From positions 62,001-126,000 of the forward strand of contig JACTNA010000009.1 in assembly GCA_014584315.1 (NCBI GenBank): a stretch of DNA of 64,000 nt, in the 5' to 3' direction. Below are positions 44,402 to 52,648 of this stretch, piece by piece. The notes beneath the pieces are model-generated. The model was not told where the DNA came from, did no database searches, and worked only from the letters and a program-made list of their open reading frames with translations. Within the stretch, counting starts at the first letter, position 1; the number at the start of each line of letters is the position of its first letter. Both the position numbers and the translations under genes were made by a program. The stretch comes from Planctomycetota bacterium. Its GTDB lineage: Bacteria; Planctomycetota; Phycisphaerae; Phycisphaerales; UBA1924.

Positions 44402-46102
44402 ATGGCGTGTTCGCGTCGCTTCCTCCGCTCCACGCCATCGCTGTGCCTAATGGGTCTCGCCTTGGCAGTCGCACCGCTTGGTGGGGTGGCTTCGGGTCAG
44501 GCGCCGATAGTCGTCAGCCCCGGGTTCAAACTCACGCCCGCGGGGCAGGACTGGTTCGAGTGTTCCGTCGCGGTCAGCCAGACCAACAGCAACGAAGCGC
44601 TCGTGATGTCGTGCGACACACTGCCAGGCGCGGGCTTCTCGTATGCGACGATTCTGTGGGGCCAGAGCATCGCGCTCGGGAGGACAGCGCTGGGAAGTCT
44701 GGACATCTACGTCGCGCCGCATCCGACCGACGGCACGATCTGGTTCACCGGCGTCCATGCCGGCGACCCGTCGGGGACGGTGGTGGGCTGGAAGAACGCC
44801 GGCGCGACGGGCATCCAGACCAGCGACCAGGCACTCATCGCCACCTCGGGCTTACAGGACAAACCGGGGATCGCCGTCGGGGTGAAGTCCGGCGCGCCGA
44901 CCACGATCCGGCACTATGTGGTGCGGCAGAAGGGCCAGGACGGCGGGTGCAATAACTTTCATCAGCACAAGTCTGCTCTCTCCGAGAACGCGCACCTCGG
45001 ACCCGGCTCGTGGACGTGGAACGAGCACGTCGTCGAGCCTGCGCCGGGTTCCGGCTCACCCTGCCACTTCCGCGGCTGGGGAGCCGGTCCGGTGGTACTC
45101 TCAACGGGACGCGTCGTGGTCGTCATGGGAGACGAGAAGTCCGGCCCGAACTGGCTGTACAACGATGGCAAGCCGTACGCTGTCTACTCCGACGACGGCA
45201 TTGACTGGCGGCCGGACTATCCCACGGAGCCGTTCGTCCTTGTCGCCCCGGGCTCCGTGGTTGCGCCGACCACCGTGAATAACAACTGCCAGAACACGTG
45301 CCCTCAGGCCGGGTGCGGCGGGACGCCCTGCGGCGACACGCCCTACCTCGCCGACAGGCGCAAGAACGCACCGTCCATCGCCGTTGACCGCTGGGCGGGG
45401 ATCGACGATGTGTACGTCGCCTTCTACGCCAAGAGCAGCAGCGGCAGTTCGAACACGGATCTCATCATATCAAGGGGCGTTCAGAATGATTCTGGTACGT
45501 TGGTATTTCCAACCACTCCAGATCACCTGCTCCAGCTCACTGATTCACTCCTCGGCCTCTCTCCCGACACCTACGGCCCGGACCAGTTCGTCCCCGCCAT
45601 CGCCATCGACGCCTGCGGCGGTGTGAACCTCATGTTCTACGACAACCGCCACGATCCCGACCTCACCGACGCCGAGGAGTGGGTGGACGTCTACTACGCC
45701 CGCATCATGGGCTTCGGCACGGCCAACCCGATCGTCCAGCAGTGGCGCCTCACGCCGCAGTCCTTCCGCGTGGACAACCTTCCGACCGGCTTCCTCGGCG
45801 ACTACCACCACATGTCCGTCTCGGCTGACGGCAAAACGATCTACGCCGCCTACATCGCCCGAGACATGGCCGACCCCGAGAACGGCGCGCGCACCTGCTA
45901 CCTCCACCGCATCAACATCAACTGCATCGGGTTCCTGCTCGACTTCAACGACGACGGCACGGTGAACGAGGAGGACACCACCCACTTCCTCGCCGCCTTC
46001 GACGCCAAGGCGCCCGAGGCCGACCTGAACCTCGACCGGGCCGTGGACGCGCAGGACCTGACGCGCTTCCTCGCCTGGTACGCCGACGAGAGCGCGGAGT
46101 AG
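44402..46102 (+). CDS. Secreted sialidase-like (BNR) protein with C-terminal dockerin-type repeats
   Basis: A 566-residue secreted protein. Signal peptide about 1-33 (LCLMGLALAVAPLGGVASGQ). The body resembles bacterial sialidase/BNR-type propellers, with phrases such as VYSDDGIDWRPDYPTEPFVL, APSIAVDRWAGIDDVYVAFY and HMSVSADGKTIYAAYIARDM, but Asp-box repeats are not clean enough to claim an active sialidase. Eight cysteines around QNTCPQAGCGGTPCGD suggest disulphides. At the C-terminus two dockerin-type calcium loops occur, DFNDDGTVNEEDTTHFLAAF and DLNLDRAVDAQDLTRFLAWY, a common ending for planctomycete exported proteins. GGGAGG about ten bases upstream supports the ATG at 44402. Confidence 0.85.
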   Translation: MACSRRFLRSTPSLCLMGLALAVAPLGGVASGQAPIVVSPGFKLTPAGQDWFECSVAVSQTNSNEALVMSCDTLPGAGFSYATILWGQSIALGRTALGSLDIYVAPHPTDGTIWFTGVHAGDPSGTVVGWKNAGATGIQTSDQALIATSGLQDKPGIAVGVKSGAPTTIRHYVVRQKGQDGGCNNFHQHKSALSENAHLGPGSWTWNEHVVEPAPGSGSPCHFRGWGAGPVVLSTGRVVVVMGDEKSGPNWLYNDGKPYAVYSDDGIDWRPDYPTEPFVLVAPGSVVAPTTVNNNCQNTCPQAGCGGTPCGDTPYLADRRKNAPSIAVDRWAGIDDVYVAFYAKSSSGSSNTDLIISRGVQNDSGTLVFPTTPDHLLQLTDSLLGLSPDTYGPDQFVPAIAIDACGGVNLMFYDNRHDPDLTDAEEWVDVYYARIMGFGTANPIVQQWRLTPQSFRVDNLPTGFLGDYHHMSVSADGKTIYAAYIARDMADPENGARTCYLHRININCIGFLLDFNDDGTVNEEDTTHFLAAFDAKAPEADLNLDRAVDAQDLTRFLAWYADESAE

Positions 46103-46136
46103 CCGACCGGTCCGGGCGGCCCGGTGTTGCTGCGCG

Positions 46137-47237
46137 TCACTCCCGCTGCCCGAACCCCGTTCCCACGGCCCGCGCGGCGCCGAGCAGCGGCTCGTCCGGC
46201 GTGATGAGCCTCTGCCGACCCGCGGACTCGAGCAACTCGACGTCGCCCAGCCTCCCGCCCTGCATCACGATCAGCCGGTTCATCCGCCCGGCCTGCAGCA
46301 GGTCCAGCGCGCGGTCCCCGAACTGCGTCGCCAGCACGCGGTCCGCGGCCACAGGCGTCCCGCCCCGCTGCACGTGCCCGAGCACGACGTACCGCGACTC
46401 GATCCCCGTCCGGTTCTCGACCTCGCCCGCGAGCCACCGCCCGATGCCGCCGAGCCGGATCGGGTCCGGGCTGGTCGGGTCCACACGCTCGACCATGCGC
46501 TCGCCGCCGACGGGCTTGGCGCCCTCCGCGCAGCACACGATCGAGAACCGCTTGCCGCGCTGCCGCCGCTCGACGATCCCGCTCGCCACCGCGTCGAGGT
46601 CGAACGGCAACTCCGGGATCAGGATCACGTCCGCGCCCGACGCGATCCCCGAGTGCAGCGCGATCCACCCCGCGTTGCGCCCCATCACCTCCACCACCAT
46701 CACGCGGTGGTGGCTCGCCGCCGTCGTGCGCACGCGGTCCATCGCCTCCGTCGCCGTCTGCACCGCGGTCTGGAACCCGAACGTGATCTCCGTCCCCCAG
46801 AGGTCGTTGTCGATCGTCTTCGGCACGCCGACGCACGGCACGCCCCGCTCGACGAACGGCGCAGCGCACGCCATCGTCCCGTCCCCGCCGATCACCACCA
46901 GCGCATCCAGCCCGTGGTCGCGCACATGCCGCATGCACAGGTCGGTCACGTCCTCGAACTTCGTCGTGCCGTCGGCGTGGCGCCCCGTCGCGAACCGGCA
47001 CGGGTTCGCCCGGTTGTTCGAGCCGAGGATCGTGCCCCCGGTGTGGAGGATGTTCGACACATCCTCGTCGGTCAGGGGTCTCACCCGGTTCTCGATCAGC
47101 CCGAGGAACCCGTCCTCGATGCCGATCACGTCGATCCCGTCCCGGAGGGCGTCCTTGACCACCGCCCGGATGACGGCGTTCAGCCCCGGGCAGTCCCCGC
47201 CCCCCGTCAGCACGCCGATCCGGCCGATCTCGCCCAT
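46137..47237 (-). CDS. pfkA: 6-phosphofructokinase, probably ATP-dependent
   Basis: A 366-residue enzyme of glycolysis, phosphorylating fructose 6-phosphate. The motifs are complete: GVLTGGGDCPGLNAVIRAVV, VVIGGDGTM, GVPKTIDNDL, VMVVEVMGRNAGWIAL and the effector-side LGHVQRGGTPVAADR. The nucleotide-site residue after Asp103 is Gly (GGDG), as in ATP-using enzymes, where pyrophosphate-using ones have Asp (GGDD). The next decisive residue is Lys (PKTIDND), a combination known from some ATP-dependent enzymes of the same clade as the pyrophosphate forms. ATP use is therefore likely but not certain. The ATG at 47237 gives the normal N-terminus. Confidence 0.93.
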   Translation of the reverse strand: MGEIGRIGVLTGGGDCPGLNAVIRAVVKDALRDGIDVIGIEDGFLGLIENRVRPLTDEDVSNILHTGGTILGSNNRANPCRFATGRHADGTTKFEDVTDLCMRHVRDHGLDALVVIGGDGTMACAAPFVERGVPCVGVPKTIDNDLWGTEITFGFQTAVQTATEAMDRVRTTAASHHRVMVVEVMGRNAGWIALHSGIASGADVILIPELPFDLDAVASGIVERRQRGKRFSIVCCAEGAKPVGGERMVERVDPTSPDPIRLGGIGRWLAGEVENRTGIESRYVVLGHVQRGGTPVAADRVLATQFGDRALDLLQAGRMNRLIVMQGGRLGDVELLESAGRQRLITPDEPLLGAARAVGTGFGQRE

Positions 47238-47376
47238 CCCCGGATCGTAATACCCCCGACGCCGGTATGCCGAAAGGGCAATGATGGCCCGGCGGGTGCG
47301 TTCTGCCCTTGCCCGCCGTTCCCGGCCCGGAAGGCTCCGCGCCCGCGTCCAAGGCCCGCACCCGAGGGAATCGACC

Positions 47377-48267
47377 ATGACCCGCAGCAAGACGATCCTG
47401 GTGGCGTTCGGCGTCGTCGCGGTGGCCGGGCTGGCCATCGCCATCCAGCCTGTCCTGATGCGCCCGAAACTCGATCCGCTGCCGCCCGTCACCCTCGACG
47501 ACGAGCCTGCCCCGGAGCCAACGCCGGAGCCGGTGCGCCGCCCCGCCCCCCCGCCGGTCGCCTCCGCGCCGTCCGAAGTCCGCCCCGCCCCGGGACCGGA
47601 CGGCTTCGGTCGCTTCGGACCCGGCGAGTTCCCGATGATGTTCGGCGAAGGCCGCGGCCCGGGCGGCGAGGACGGGAGACCACGCTGGGGCGACGGACGC
47701 GAACCTACCGAAGAGGAACGCGCCGCCTGGCGCGCCCGCGGCGAACAGATGCGTCAGCAGATGGAAGCCCGGATGCTCGAAACGTTCGACCTCGACGCCG
47801 ACGGCCAGCTCTCCGACGCAGAACGACAGGCCGCGCGCGAAGCCTTCGAGACCATCCGCGAGGAGATGCGCGCCCAGAACGAGGCACGCATGCTCGCCCG
47901 CTTCGACACCGACGGCGACGGCGTCCTGAGCGACGACGAGCGCCGTGCCATGCGCGAGACCATGCGCCGCGAGGGCGAGGAGCGCCGCGCCGCGATGCTG
48001 GCCGAGTTCGACCTCGACGGCGACGGCCGACTCAACGACCGCGAGCGCGACCTCATGCGCCAGGCCCAACGCGCCCGCGATATCGAGCGCCGCGCCTTCC
48101 GCCGCATCGACACCAACGGCGACGGCGTGATCGACGCCGGCGAGGCCGCCCGCGCCGTGGACCGCGTGAACTCCGCCGACACCAGCGCGGACTTCAACGG
48201 CGACGGCACCGTCGACCAGCGCGACGCCGTCTTCGTCCTCGAACTCGCCCGACGCGGCAGCCTGTAG
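47377..48267 (+). CDS. Exported protein with five EF-hand type loops
   Basis: A 296-residue protein with an N-terminal membrane or signal segment (about 5-27). A Pro/Ala-rich linker (about 35-75) and a Gly/Arg-rich part follow. The C-terminal half carries five EF-hand loops: DLDADGQLSDAE, DTDGDGVLSDDE, DLDGDGRLNDRE, DTNGDGVIDAGE and DFNGDGTVDQRD, linked by very charged helices rich in Glu, Arg and Met. The loops have the Asp/Asn positions and the final acidic residue for calcium, so Ca2+ binding is likely. GAGGGA precedes the ATG at 47377. It converges on the SDR gene; function otherwise unknown. Confidence 0.85.
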   Translation: MTRSKTILVAFGVVAVAGLAIAIQPVLMRPKLDPLPPVTLDDEPAPEPTPEPVRRPAPPPVASAPSEVRPAPGPDGFGRFGPGEFPMMFGEGRGPGGEDGRPRWGDGREPTEEERAAWRARGEQMRQQMEARMLETFDLDADGQLSDAERQAAREAFETIREEMRAQNEARMLARFDTDGDGVLSDDERRAMRETMRREGEERRAAMLAEFDLDGDGRLNDRERDLMRQAQRARDIERRAFRRIDTNGDGVIDAGEAARAVDRVNSADTSADFNGDGTVDQRDAVFVLELARRGSL

Positions 48268-48282
48268 AACGAGGCCCGGCGG

Positions 48283-49005
48283 TCAACCGGGGCCGGGCAC
48301 GAGGATCGTCCGCCCGCTCTCGGCGTCGCGCTCCCCCGTGATGCACTCGACGACGACGCCGGCGACCTGGTCGGGCGTCAGGCACGCCCGCGCGGGCAGA
48401 TCGCTCGGCGTGAACATCGAACGAAGCATCGGCGTCTCGACCGCGCCGGGCGCCACCGAGAACGCACGCAGCCCGAAGCGGCCGCCCTCGTTCACGCACG
48501 CCCGCGCCAGCGTGTTCAGCGACGCCTTCGCCGCACCGTACACGCCCAGCCCCGGGAACGGATCGACCGAGGCGACGCTCGACACGAACACAACGCAGCC
48601 CCCCCCCTGGCGCTCGAAGATCGGCCAAGCCCGCTCGACCAGCCACGCCGGGCCGAGCGCGTTCACATCGAAGATGCGCCGGATGTCCTCCGCCCCGTGC
48701 CCCCCGAGCGGGTGCAACCCGGCCAGCCCCGCGTTGCTCACCAGCGCATCGAGCCGCCCGAACGCCCCCACCGCCGCGTCCACCGCGCCCGCGCACGCCG
48801 CCGCATCCCCCACGTCCGCGCTGTGCGCCCGCCACGCGACGCCACTCTCGCCCGCCAGCATCGCCCCCGTCTCCTCCAGCGGCCCGGTGCGCCGCCCCAC
48901 CAGCAGCAGCCGGTAGCCCCGCCCGCCCAGTTGCAACGCGATCGCCCGCCCGATCCCCGATCCCGCGCCGGTCACCAGCGCGACGGGTCTGTTGTCGCTT
49001 CCCAT
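48283..49005 (-). CDS. Short-chain dehydrogenase/reductase
   Basis: A 240-residue NAD(P)-dependent oxidoreductase of the classical SDR family. The cofactor loop VTGAGSGIGRAIALQLG, the structural motif SNAG (ALVSNAGLAGL), the catalytic Ser in VVFVSSVASVDPF and the Tyr-x3-Lys site (GVYGAAKASLNTLA) are all intact, followed by VAPGAVETPM. The Arg after VGR (VGRRTG) suggests NADP(H). The substrate cannot be predicted. GGGGAGA precedes the ATG at 49005. It begins 14 bases after trpF on the same strand, so the two are probably co-transcribed without an evident functional link. Confidence 0.92.
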   Translation of the reverse strand: MGSDNRPVALVTGAGSGIGRAIALQLGGRGYRLLLVGRRTGPLEETGAMLAGESGVAWRAHSADVGDAAACAGAVDAAVGAFGRLDALVSNAGLAGLHPLGGHGAEDIRRIFDVNALGPAWLVERAWPIFERQGGGCVVFVSSVASVDPFPGLGVYGAAKASLNTLARACVNEGGRFGLRAFSVAPGAVETPMLRSMFTPSDLPARACLTPDQVAGVVVECITGERDAESGRTILVPGPG

Positions 49006-49019
49006 CGTTCTCCCCCCGC

Positions 49020-49661
49020 TCAGCCGCACAGCGCCGCGTCCGCCCGGCGCACGGCCTCGCAGAACGCCGCGATCTTCGCATGGTCCTTCACGCCCGGCGA
49101 TGATTCGACGCCGCTCGACACGTCCACCGCGTAGGGTCGGCACGCCCCGATCGCCTCACCGACGTTCTCGGGCGTCAAACCCCCCGCGATGATGATCGGC
49201 TTGCTCACCGCACGAATCAGCGGCGCGAGCGCGTGCCAATCGAACGCCTCCCCCGCGCCCCCCGCCGAGCCGTCCACGAGGATCGCGTCCACCTCCTCGA
49301 CCGCGTCCCAGCGCCGCAGGTCGCGCTCAACGGCCTCCGCGCGAAAGCGCACCGCGCGGATGACGCCCGGGCCGCAGTCGCGCACCAGGCTCTCCGGCTC
49401 GTTGCCGTGCAGTTGCGTCCACGCCGTCGGGCACTGCTGCTCGATCTCCAGAAACTCGTCCAGACTCGCGTCGCGCAGCACCGCCACCGACCCCACCATC
49501 GGTGGCAGGCACGACATGATCTCAAACGCCTCGTCCGGCGGCACATACCGCGGCGTGCCGCGCACGAACACGAACCCGACCGCGTCCGCCCCCGCCTCGG
49601 CCGCGGCCAACGCGGCGTCAAGGTCCCGGATGCCGCAGACTTTGATGCGCGTTCGTGGCAC
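49020..49661 (-). CDS. trpF: Phosphoribosylanthranilate isomerase
   Basis: The 213-residue enzyme catalyses the third step of tryptophan synthesis, an Amadori rearrangement in a TIM barrel. RIKVCGIRDLDAALAAAEAG holds the catalytic Cys; VGFVFVRGTPRYVPP, TQLHGNEP and ILVDGSAGGAGEAFDW (catalytic Asp) are all present, and IIAGGLTPENV with VDVSSGVESSPGVKDHAKI forms the phosphate site. Length and motifs are typical. No other trp genes lie nearby, so the pathway is dispersed, as is common in this phylum. Confidence 0.95.
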   Translation of the reverse strand: MPRTRIKVCGIRDLDAALAAAEAGADAVGFVFVRGTPRYVPPDEAFEIMSCLPPMVGSVAVLRDASLDEFLEIEQQCPTAWTQLHGNEPESLVRDCGPGVIRAVRFRAEAVERDLRRWDAVEEVDAILVDGSAGGAGEAFDWHALAPLIRAVSKPIIIAGGLTPENVGEAIGACRPYAVDVSSGVESSPGVKDHAKIAAFCEAVRRADAALCG

Positions 49662-49713
49662 AGGCGGAACCTCTCACACCGCGTTTGCCGGACAGGTCGG
49701 GCGGAAAGCCATT

Positions 49714-49740
49714 GAACGCGAAGAGTGCGAAGAGTGCGAA
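49714..49740. repeat. Triplet of 9-bp GCGAA repeats
   Basis: gaacgcgaa, gagtgcgaa and gagtgcgaa in tandem, 43 bases from the octamer array. The spacing between units is exactly nine bases in all three such sites of the window. Confidence 0.75.
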
Positions 49741-49783
49741 GGCATCAGAGCAAGCAGCGAACTCAAGTATAACCTATCACAGC

Positions 49784-49850
49784 CACTCCGTCACTCCGTC
49801 ACTCCGTCACTCCGTCACTCCGTCACTCCGTCACTCCGTCACTCCGTCAC
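49784..49850. repeat. Octamer tandem array at the rhomboid stop codon, cactccgt x 8
   Basis: Eight perfect units of cactccgt (TGACGGAG on the minus strand) followed by cac. The TGA at 49847-49849 is the stop codon of the rhomboid gene and the array extends from it downstream. Confidence 0.97.
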
Positions 49851-50998
49851 CCCAGTTCATCCATCAGTTCCCGCGCCAGCGTGCGTTCTTCGTCGCGGGC
49901 GAGCGCGCCGTCAAGCCCGTCGAGGAACGTTCGCGCCGCCACCGGATCGTTGAGATACCGCGCGTTGATCAGCGCGAGCATGAGCCGCACCGTCGGGGCC
50001 TCGGCGTCGTTGGGGAAGCCGCCCAGGAACCGCTCGTAGGCGATGGCGGCCGTCGCGTGGTCGCCCGCGGCGAAGAGGTGGTTGGCAACGTCGTACTGCG
50101 TGCGCCGCGTCAGCGTCACCGCCGACGGCTTGTCGCCGAACTCGCGCAGCAGGTCGCGGTACGCCGACGCCGCCCCCGCCATGTCCCCCGACGACGCCGC
50201 GGTCGAGACCCGCGCCCGCGCCGCCGCCGCCGGGTCGGGCGGCGCATCGGCCGCGGCTCGCGCCCGTCGCTCCGCCTGCTCGCGTTCGCGCCGACGCTCG
50301 TGCTCCACCTCGCGGAACTGCCGACGCCGCGCCGCCTGCCGACCGATCGTGAACAGGTCGTACGGCTCGCGCTGGATGGCCCTCGTCCACAGCAACCCAA
50401 CGCTCAGCAGGATCCCGAACCCGTACCCCGCGAGGTGCGCCTCGTACGCCACCCGGCTCGCGCCACCCGACCGCAGCAACGGCACGAAGTCCCAGAAGAT
50501 CGCGAACGCGATGAACCACCACGCCGGGATCATGAACACCCCGATGAAGAACAGCACGATCAGCGTCCGCACGTGCGTCCTCGGGAACAGCACGAGGTAC
50601 GCACCCGTCACCGCCGAGATCGCCCCCGACGCCCCCACCACCGGCGCGGGCGACGCCGCCACGTGCCCAAGCCCCGCCGCCGCCGCCGCAACCAGGTAGA
50701 ACGCCGTGAACCCGATGCGCCCGATCCGGTCCTCCACGTTCGGCCCGAAGACCCACAGGAAGAGCAGGTTCCCCAGCAGGTGAACCGGCCCCGCGTGCAG
50801 GAACGCGTACGTCACCCACGACCACGCCCCGGAGCCGCGCGACAGGTGCAGCGTCCCCATCACACGCTCGTGCGTTTCGGGCGATCCCGCACCCAGCAGC
50901 ACCATCCCGATGAACACCAGCGCATTGGCCGAGATCAGCGCGTGCGTCACCAGCGTCGGCCGGCGTCGGGGGCGGTCTGTGCCAAGCGGAAGGAACAC
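49847..50998 (-). CDS. Rhomboid-family intramembrane serine protease with soluble C-terminal domain
   Basis: A 383-residue protein. Six membrane helices (about 17-215) form a rhomboid core: GPVHLLGNLLFLWVFG in the second helix region holds the conserved His/Asn pair, APVVGASGAISAVTGAY carries the nucleophile Ser124 (GxSG), and ASRVAYEAHLAGYGFG the catalytic His188. These complete a Ser-His dyad, so the enzyme should cleave membrane-spanning proteins. The C-terminal third (about 225-383) is charged and helical with TPR-like pairs (AGAASAYRDLLREFGDKPSA), probably cytoplasmic. Its stop codon is the first TGA of the octamer array. Confidence 0.93.
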   Translation of the reverse strand: MFLPLGTDRPRRRPTLVTHALISANALVFIGMVLLGAGSPETHERVMGTLHLSRGSGAWSWVTYAFLHAGPVHLLGNLLFLWVFGPNVEDRIGRIGFTAFYLVAAAAAGLGHVAASPAPVVGASGAISAVTGAYLVLFPRTHVRTLIVLFFIGVFMIPAWWFIAFAIFWDFVPLLRSGGASRVAYEAHLAGYGFGILLSVGLLWTRAIQREPYDLFTIGRQAARRRQFREVEHERRREREQAERRARAAADAPPDPAAAARARVSTAASSGDMAGAASAYRDLLREFGDKPSAVTLTRRTQYDVANHLFAAGDHATAAIAYERFLGGFPNDAEAPTVRLMLALINARYLNDPVAARTFLDGLDGALARDEERTLARELMDELG

Positions 50999-51134
50999 CG
51001 GGGCATGGTACGGTCACACTCGCCCGGACTCCCCGCATGGCCCGAACGCAACGCCTCCCCTATAGTCCTCTCCCCGGCCGCCGGCGGTGGCCTCGGCCCG
51101 GCACGACAACAACGAGCAGCAGAGGGAGCGCCCC

Positions 51135-52265
51135 ATGACGGAGTTCGCCAAGGGCCTGGAGGGAGTGATCGCGGCCGAGTCGAAGATGTCCTTCATCGAC
51201 GGCCAGAAGGGCGTCCTCGAATACGTCGGCATCCCCATCGGGGAACTCTCCGGCAAGTCAACCTTCGAGGAAACCGTCTTCCTCCTCTGGAACTTCCGCC
51301 TCCCCAAGCGCGCCGAACTCGACGAGTTCGGCCGTCGCCTCCGCGCCTGCTACACCCTCCCCGACGGCTTCGAGCAGCGCATCCTCTCCACCCCCAAGAC
51401 CGCCCAGCCCATGCACGCCCTGCGCTCGCTCGTCAGCGCGCTCTCCCTGCACGACCCCAACCCAAACGCCAACGACGTGGACTCCGCCCGCGACAAGTCG
51501 CTCAAGATCCTCGGCCAGGCCCCCACCATCGTCGCCTACTTCGACCGCCACCGCCGCGGACTGCCCCTCGTCCACCCGGACCCCTCACTCCCCTTCGCCG
51601 ACAACTTCCTTTACATGCTCAACGGCGAGAAACCAACCCCGACCATGGCCCGCGCCTTCGACGTCTGCATGATCCTCCACGCCGACCACGGCTTCAACAA
51701 CTCGACCTTCACCGCGCGCGTCATCATCTCCACGCTCAGCGACGTCTACTCCGCCCTCACCGGCGCGATCGGCTCCCTCCGCGGCCCGCTCCACGGCGGC
51801 GCGAACGAGGGCGTCATGCACATGCTCAACGAGATCCCCTCCCTCGACGCCGTCGAGCCATACATCATGGGCAAGATCGAGCGCAAGGAGAAGATCATGG
51901 GCTTCGGCCACCGGGTCTACAAGGCCAAGGACCCCCGCGCCACCGACCTCCAGAAACTCGCCAGGCAACTCGCCGAGGACACCGGCAACACCGACCTCTA
52001 CGCCAAGAGCCAGCGCATCGAGGAGATCATGGCCCGCGAACTCGCCGCCAAGGGCATCTACCCCAACGTCGACTTCTACTCCGCCACCACCTACCACTGC
52101 ATCGGCCTCAAACTCGACCTCTTCACCCCCATGTTCGCCCTCTCCCGCCTCGCCGGATGGAGCGGCCACATCCTCGAACAACTCGCCGACAACCGCCTCT
52201 TCCGCCCCAAAGCCCTCTACGTCGGCCCACACGACGCCCCCTACGTGCCGATCGAAAAGCGGTGA
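51135..52265 (+). CDS. gltA: Citrate synthase
   Basis: A 376-residue enzyme that condenses oxaloacetate and acetyl-CoA to start the TCA cycle. Length and sequence are those of the short, Gram-positive/archaeal-type form. Catalytic residues are visible in LHADHGFNNSTFTARVI, GPLHGGANEGVMHML (catalytic His), MGFGHRVYK and VDFYSATTYHCIGL (catalytic Asp). The N-terminus (MTEFAKGLEGVIAAESKMSF) is complete; the ATG at 51135 has GGGAG eight to twelve bases ahead. A TATAGT -10-like hexamer lies at 51061. The methylcitrate synthase alternative cannot be excluded, but no propionate genes are nearby. Confidence 0.93.
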   Translation: MTEFAKGLEGVIAAESKMSFIDGQKGVLEYVGIPIGELSGKSTFEETVFLLWNFRLPKRAELDEFGRRLRACYTLPDGFEQRILSTPKTAQPMHALRSLVSALSLHDPNPNANDVDSARDKSLKILGQAPTIVAYFDRHRRGLPLVHPDPSLPFADNFLYMLNGEKPTPTMARAFDVCMILHADHGFNNSTFTARVIISTLSDVYSALTGAIGSLRGPLHGGANEGVMHMLNEIPSLDAVEPYIMGKIERKEKIMGFGHRVYKAKDPRATDLQKLARQLAEDTGNTDLYAKSQRIEEIMARELAAKGIYPNVDFYSATTYHCIGLKLDLFTPMFALSRLAGWSGHILEQLADNRLFRPKALYVGPHDAPYVPIEKR

Positions 52266-52290
52266 CGGGGGTGCTGGCGGTCGGGATCGG

Positions 52291-52313
52291 GTGGCGGTGG
52301 CGGTGGCGGTGGC
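52291..52313. repeat. Hexamer GTGGCG tandem repeat
   Basis: Almost four copies of gtggcg, 25 bases after the citrate synthase stop and at the left border of the lower-GC island. Confidence 0.85.
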
Positions 52314-52450
52314 ACGGCTTGAGATTCTCAGGGCCACCCTACCCCCGGCGAGATTTTTGACGAGTTCTCCGCCGGTGGCGGCGTCAGCGACCGGACGCTA
52401 CGGCTAATCGACAAGCACGCAACGGTCTTGTTCACGCACGACTCTAGTGG

Positions 52451-52648
52451 TTACTTGCCCCGCTTGTGCGACTGTCGCGGACGCTTCCCGCCGAGAACGG
52501 CTGCACGGTGACCGAAGTCACTGGCGAGACCAGTGCCAATGGCAGGAGCATCGGTAAGGCGCTTTTTCGACCACGCGTGGAGTGCCGGGAACATCGACCG
52601 CTCAACCTCGGCAGCGGTCTGGAACACTTGTGGCTTGGTCTTTCTCAT
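52451..52648 (-). CDS. Small basic protein co-translated with the proteasome-like gene
   Basis: A 65-residue, strongly basic protein. MRKTKPQVFQTAAEVERSMF begins a helical part; the C-terminus RPRQSHKRGK is Arg/Lys-rich. AGGAG precedes the ATG at 52648 by about six bases, and the start overlaps the stop of the proteasome-like gene by four bases (ATGA). The basic tail could bind nucleic acid or a partner protein. I do not recognise the family. Tight coupling to the upstream gene is the only clue to its role. Confidence 0.68.
   Translation of the reverse strand: MRKTKPQVFQTAAEVERSMFPALHAWSKKRLTDAPAIGTGLASDFGHRAAVLGGKRPRQSHKRGK

Noticed and set aside
44402-46102. Active sialidase
   Set aside because: The propeller-like phrases are suggestive, but catalytic Arg/Tyr/Glu positions and clear Asp boxes could not be found, so only a sialidase-like call is made.
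49655-52360. 901-codon plus-strand frame over rhomboid and citrate synthase
   Set aside because: Antisense to the rhomboid gene and out of frame with citrate synthase; it begins in the octamer array and is Arg/Pro-rich.
52266-52450. Attachment-site copy of the tRNA-Ala 3' end at the far border of the island
   Set aside because: I looked for the T-arm/acceptor sequence in this gap and did not see it; integration at the tRNA is only inferred from position.
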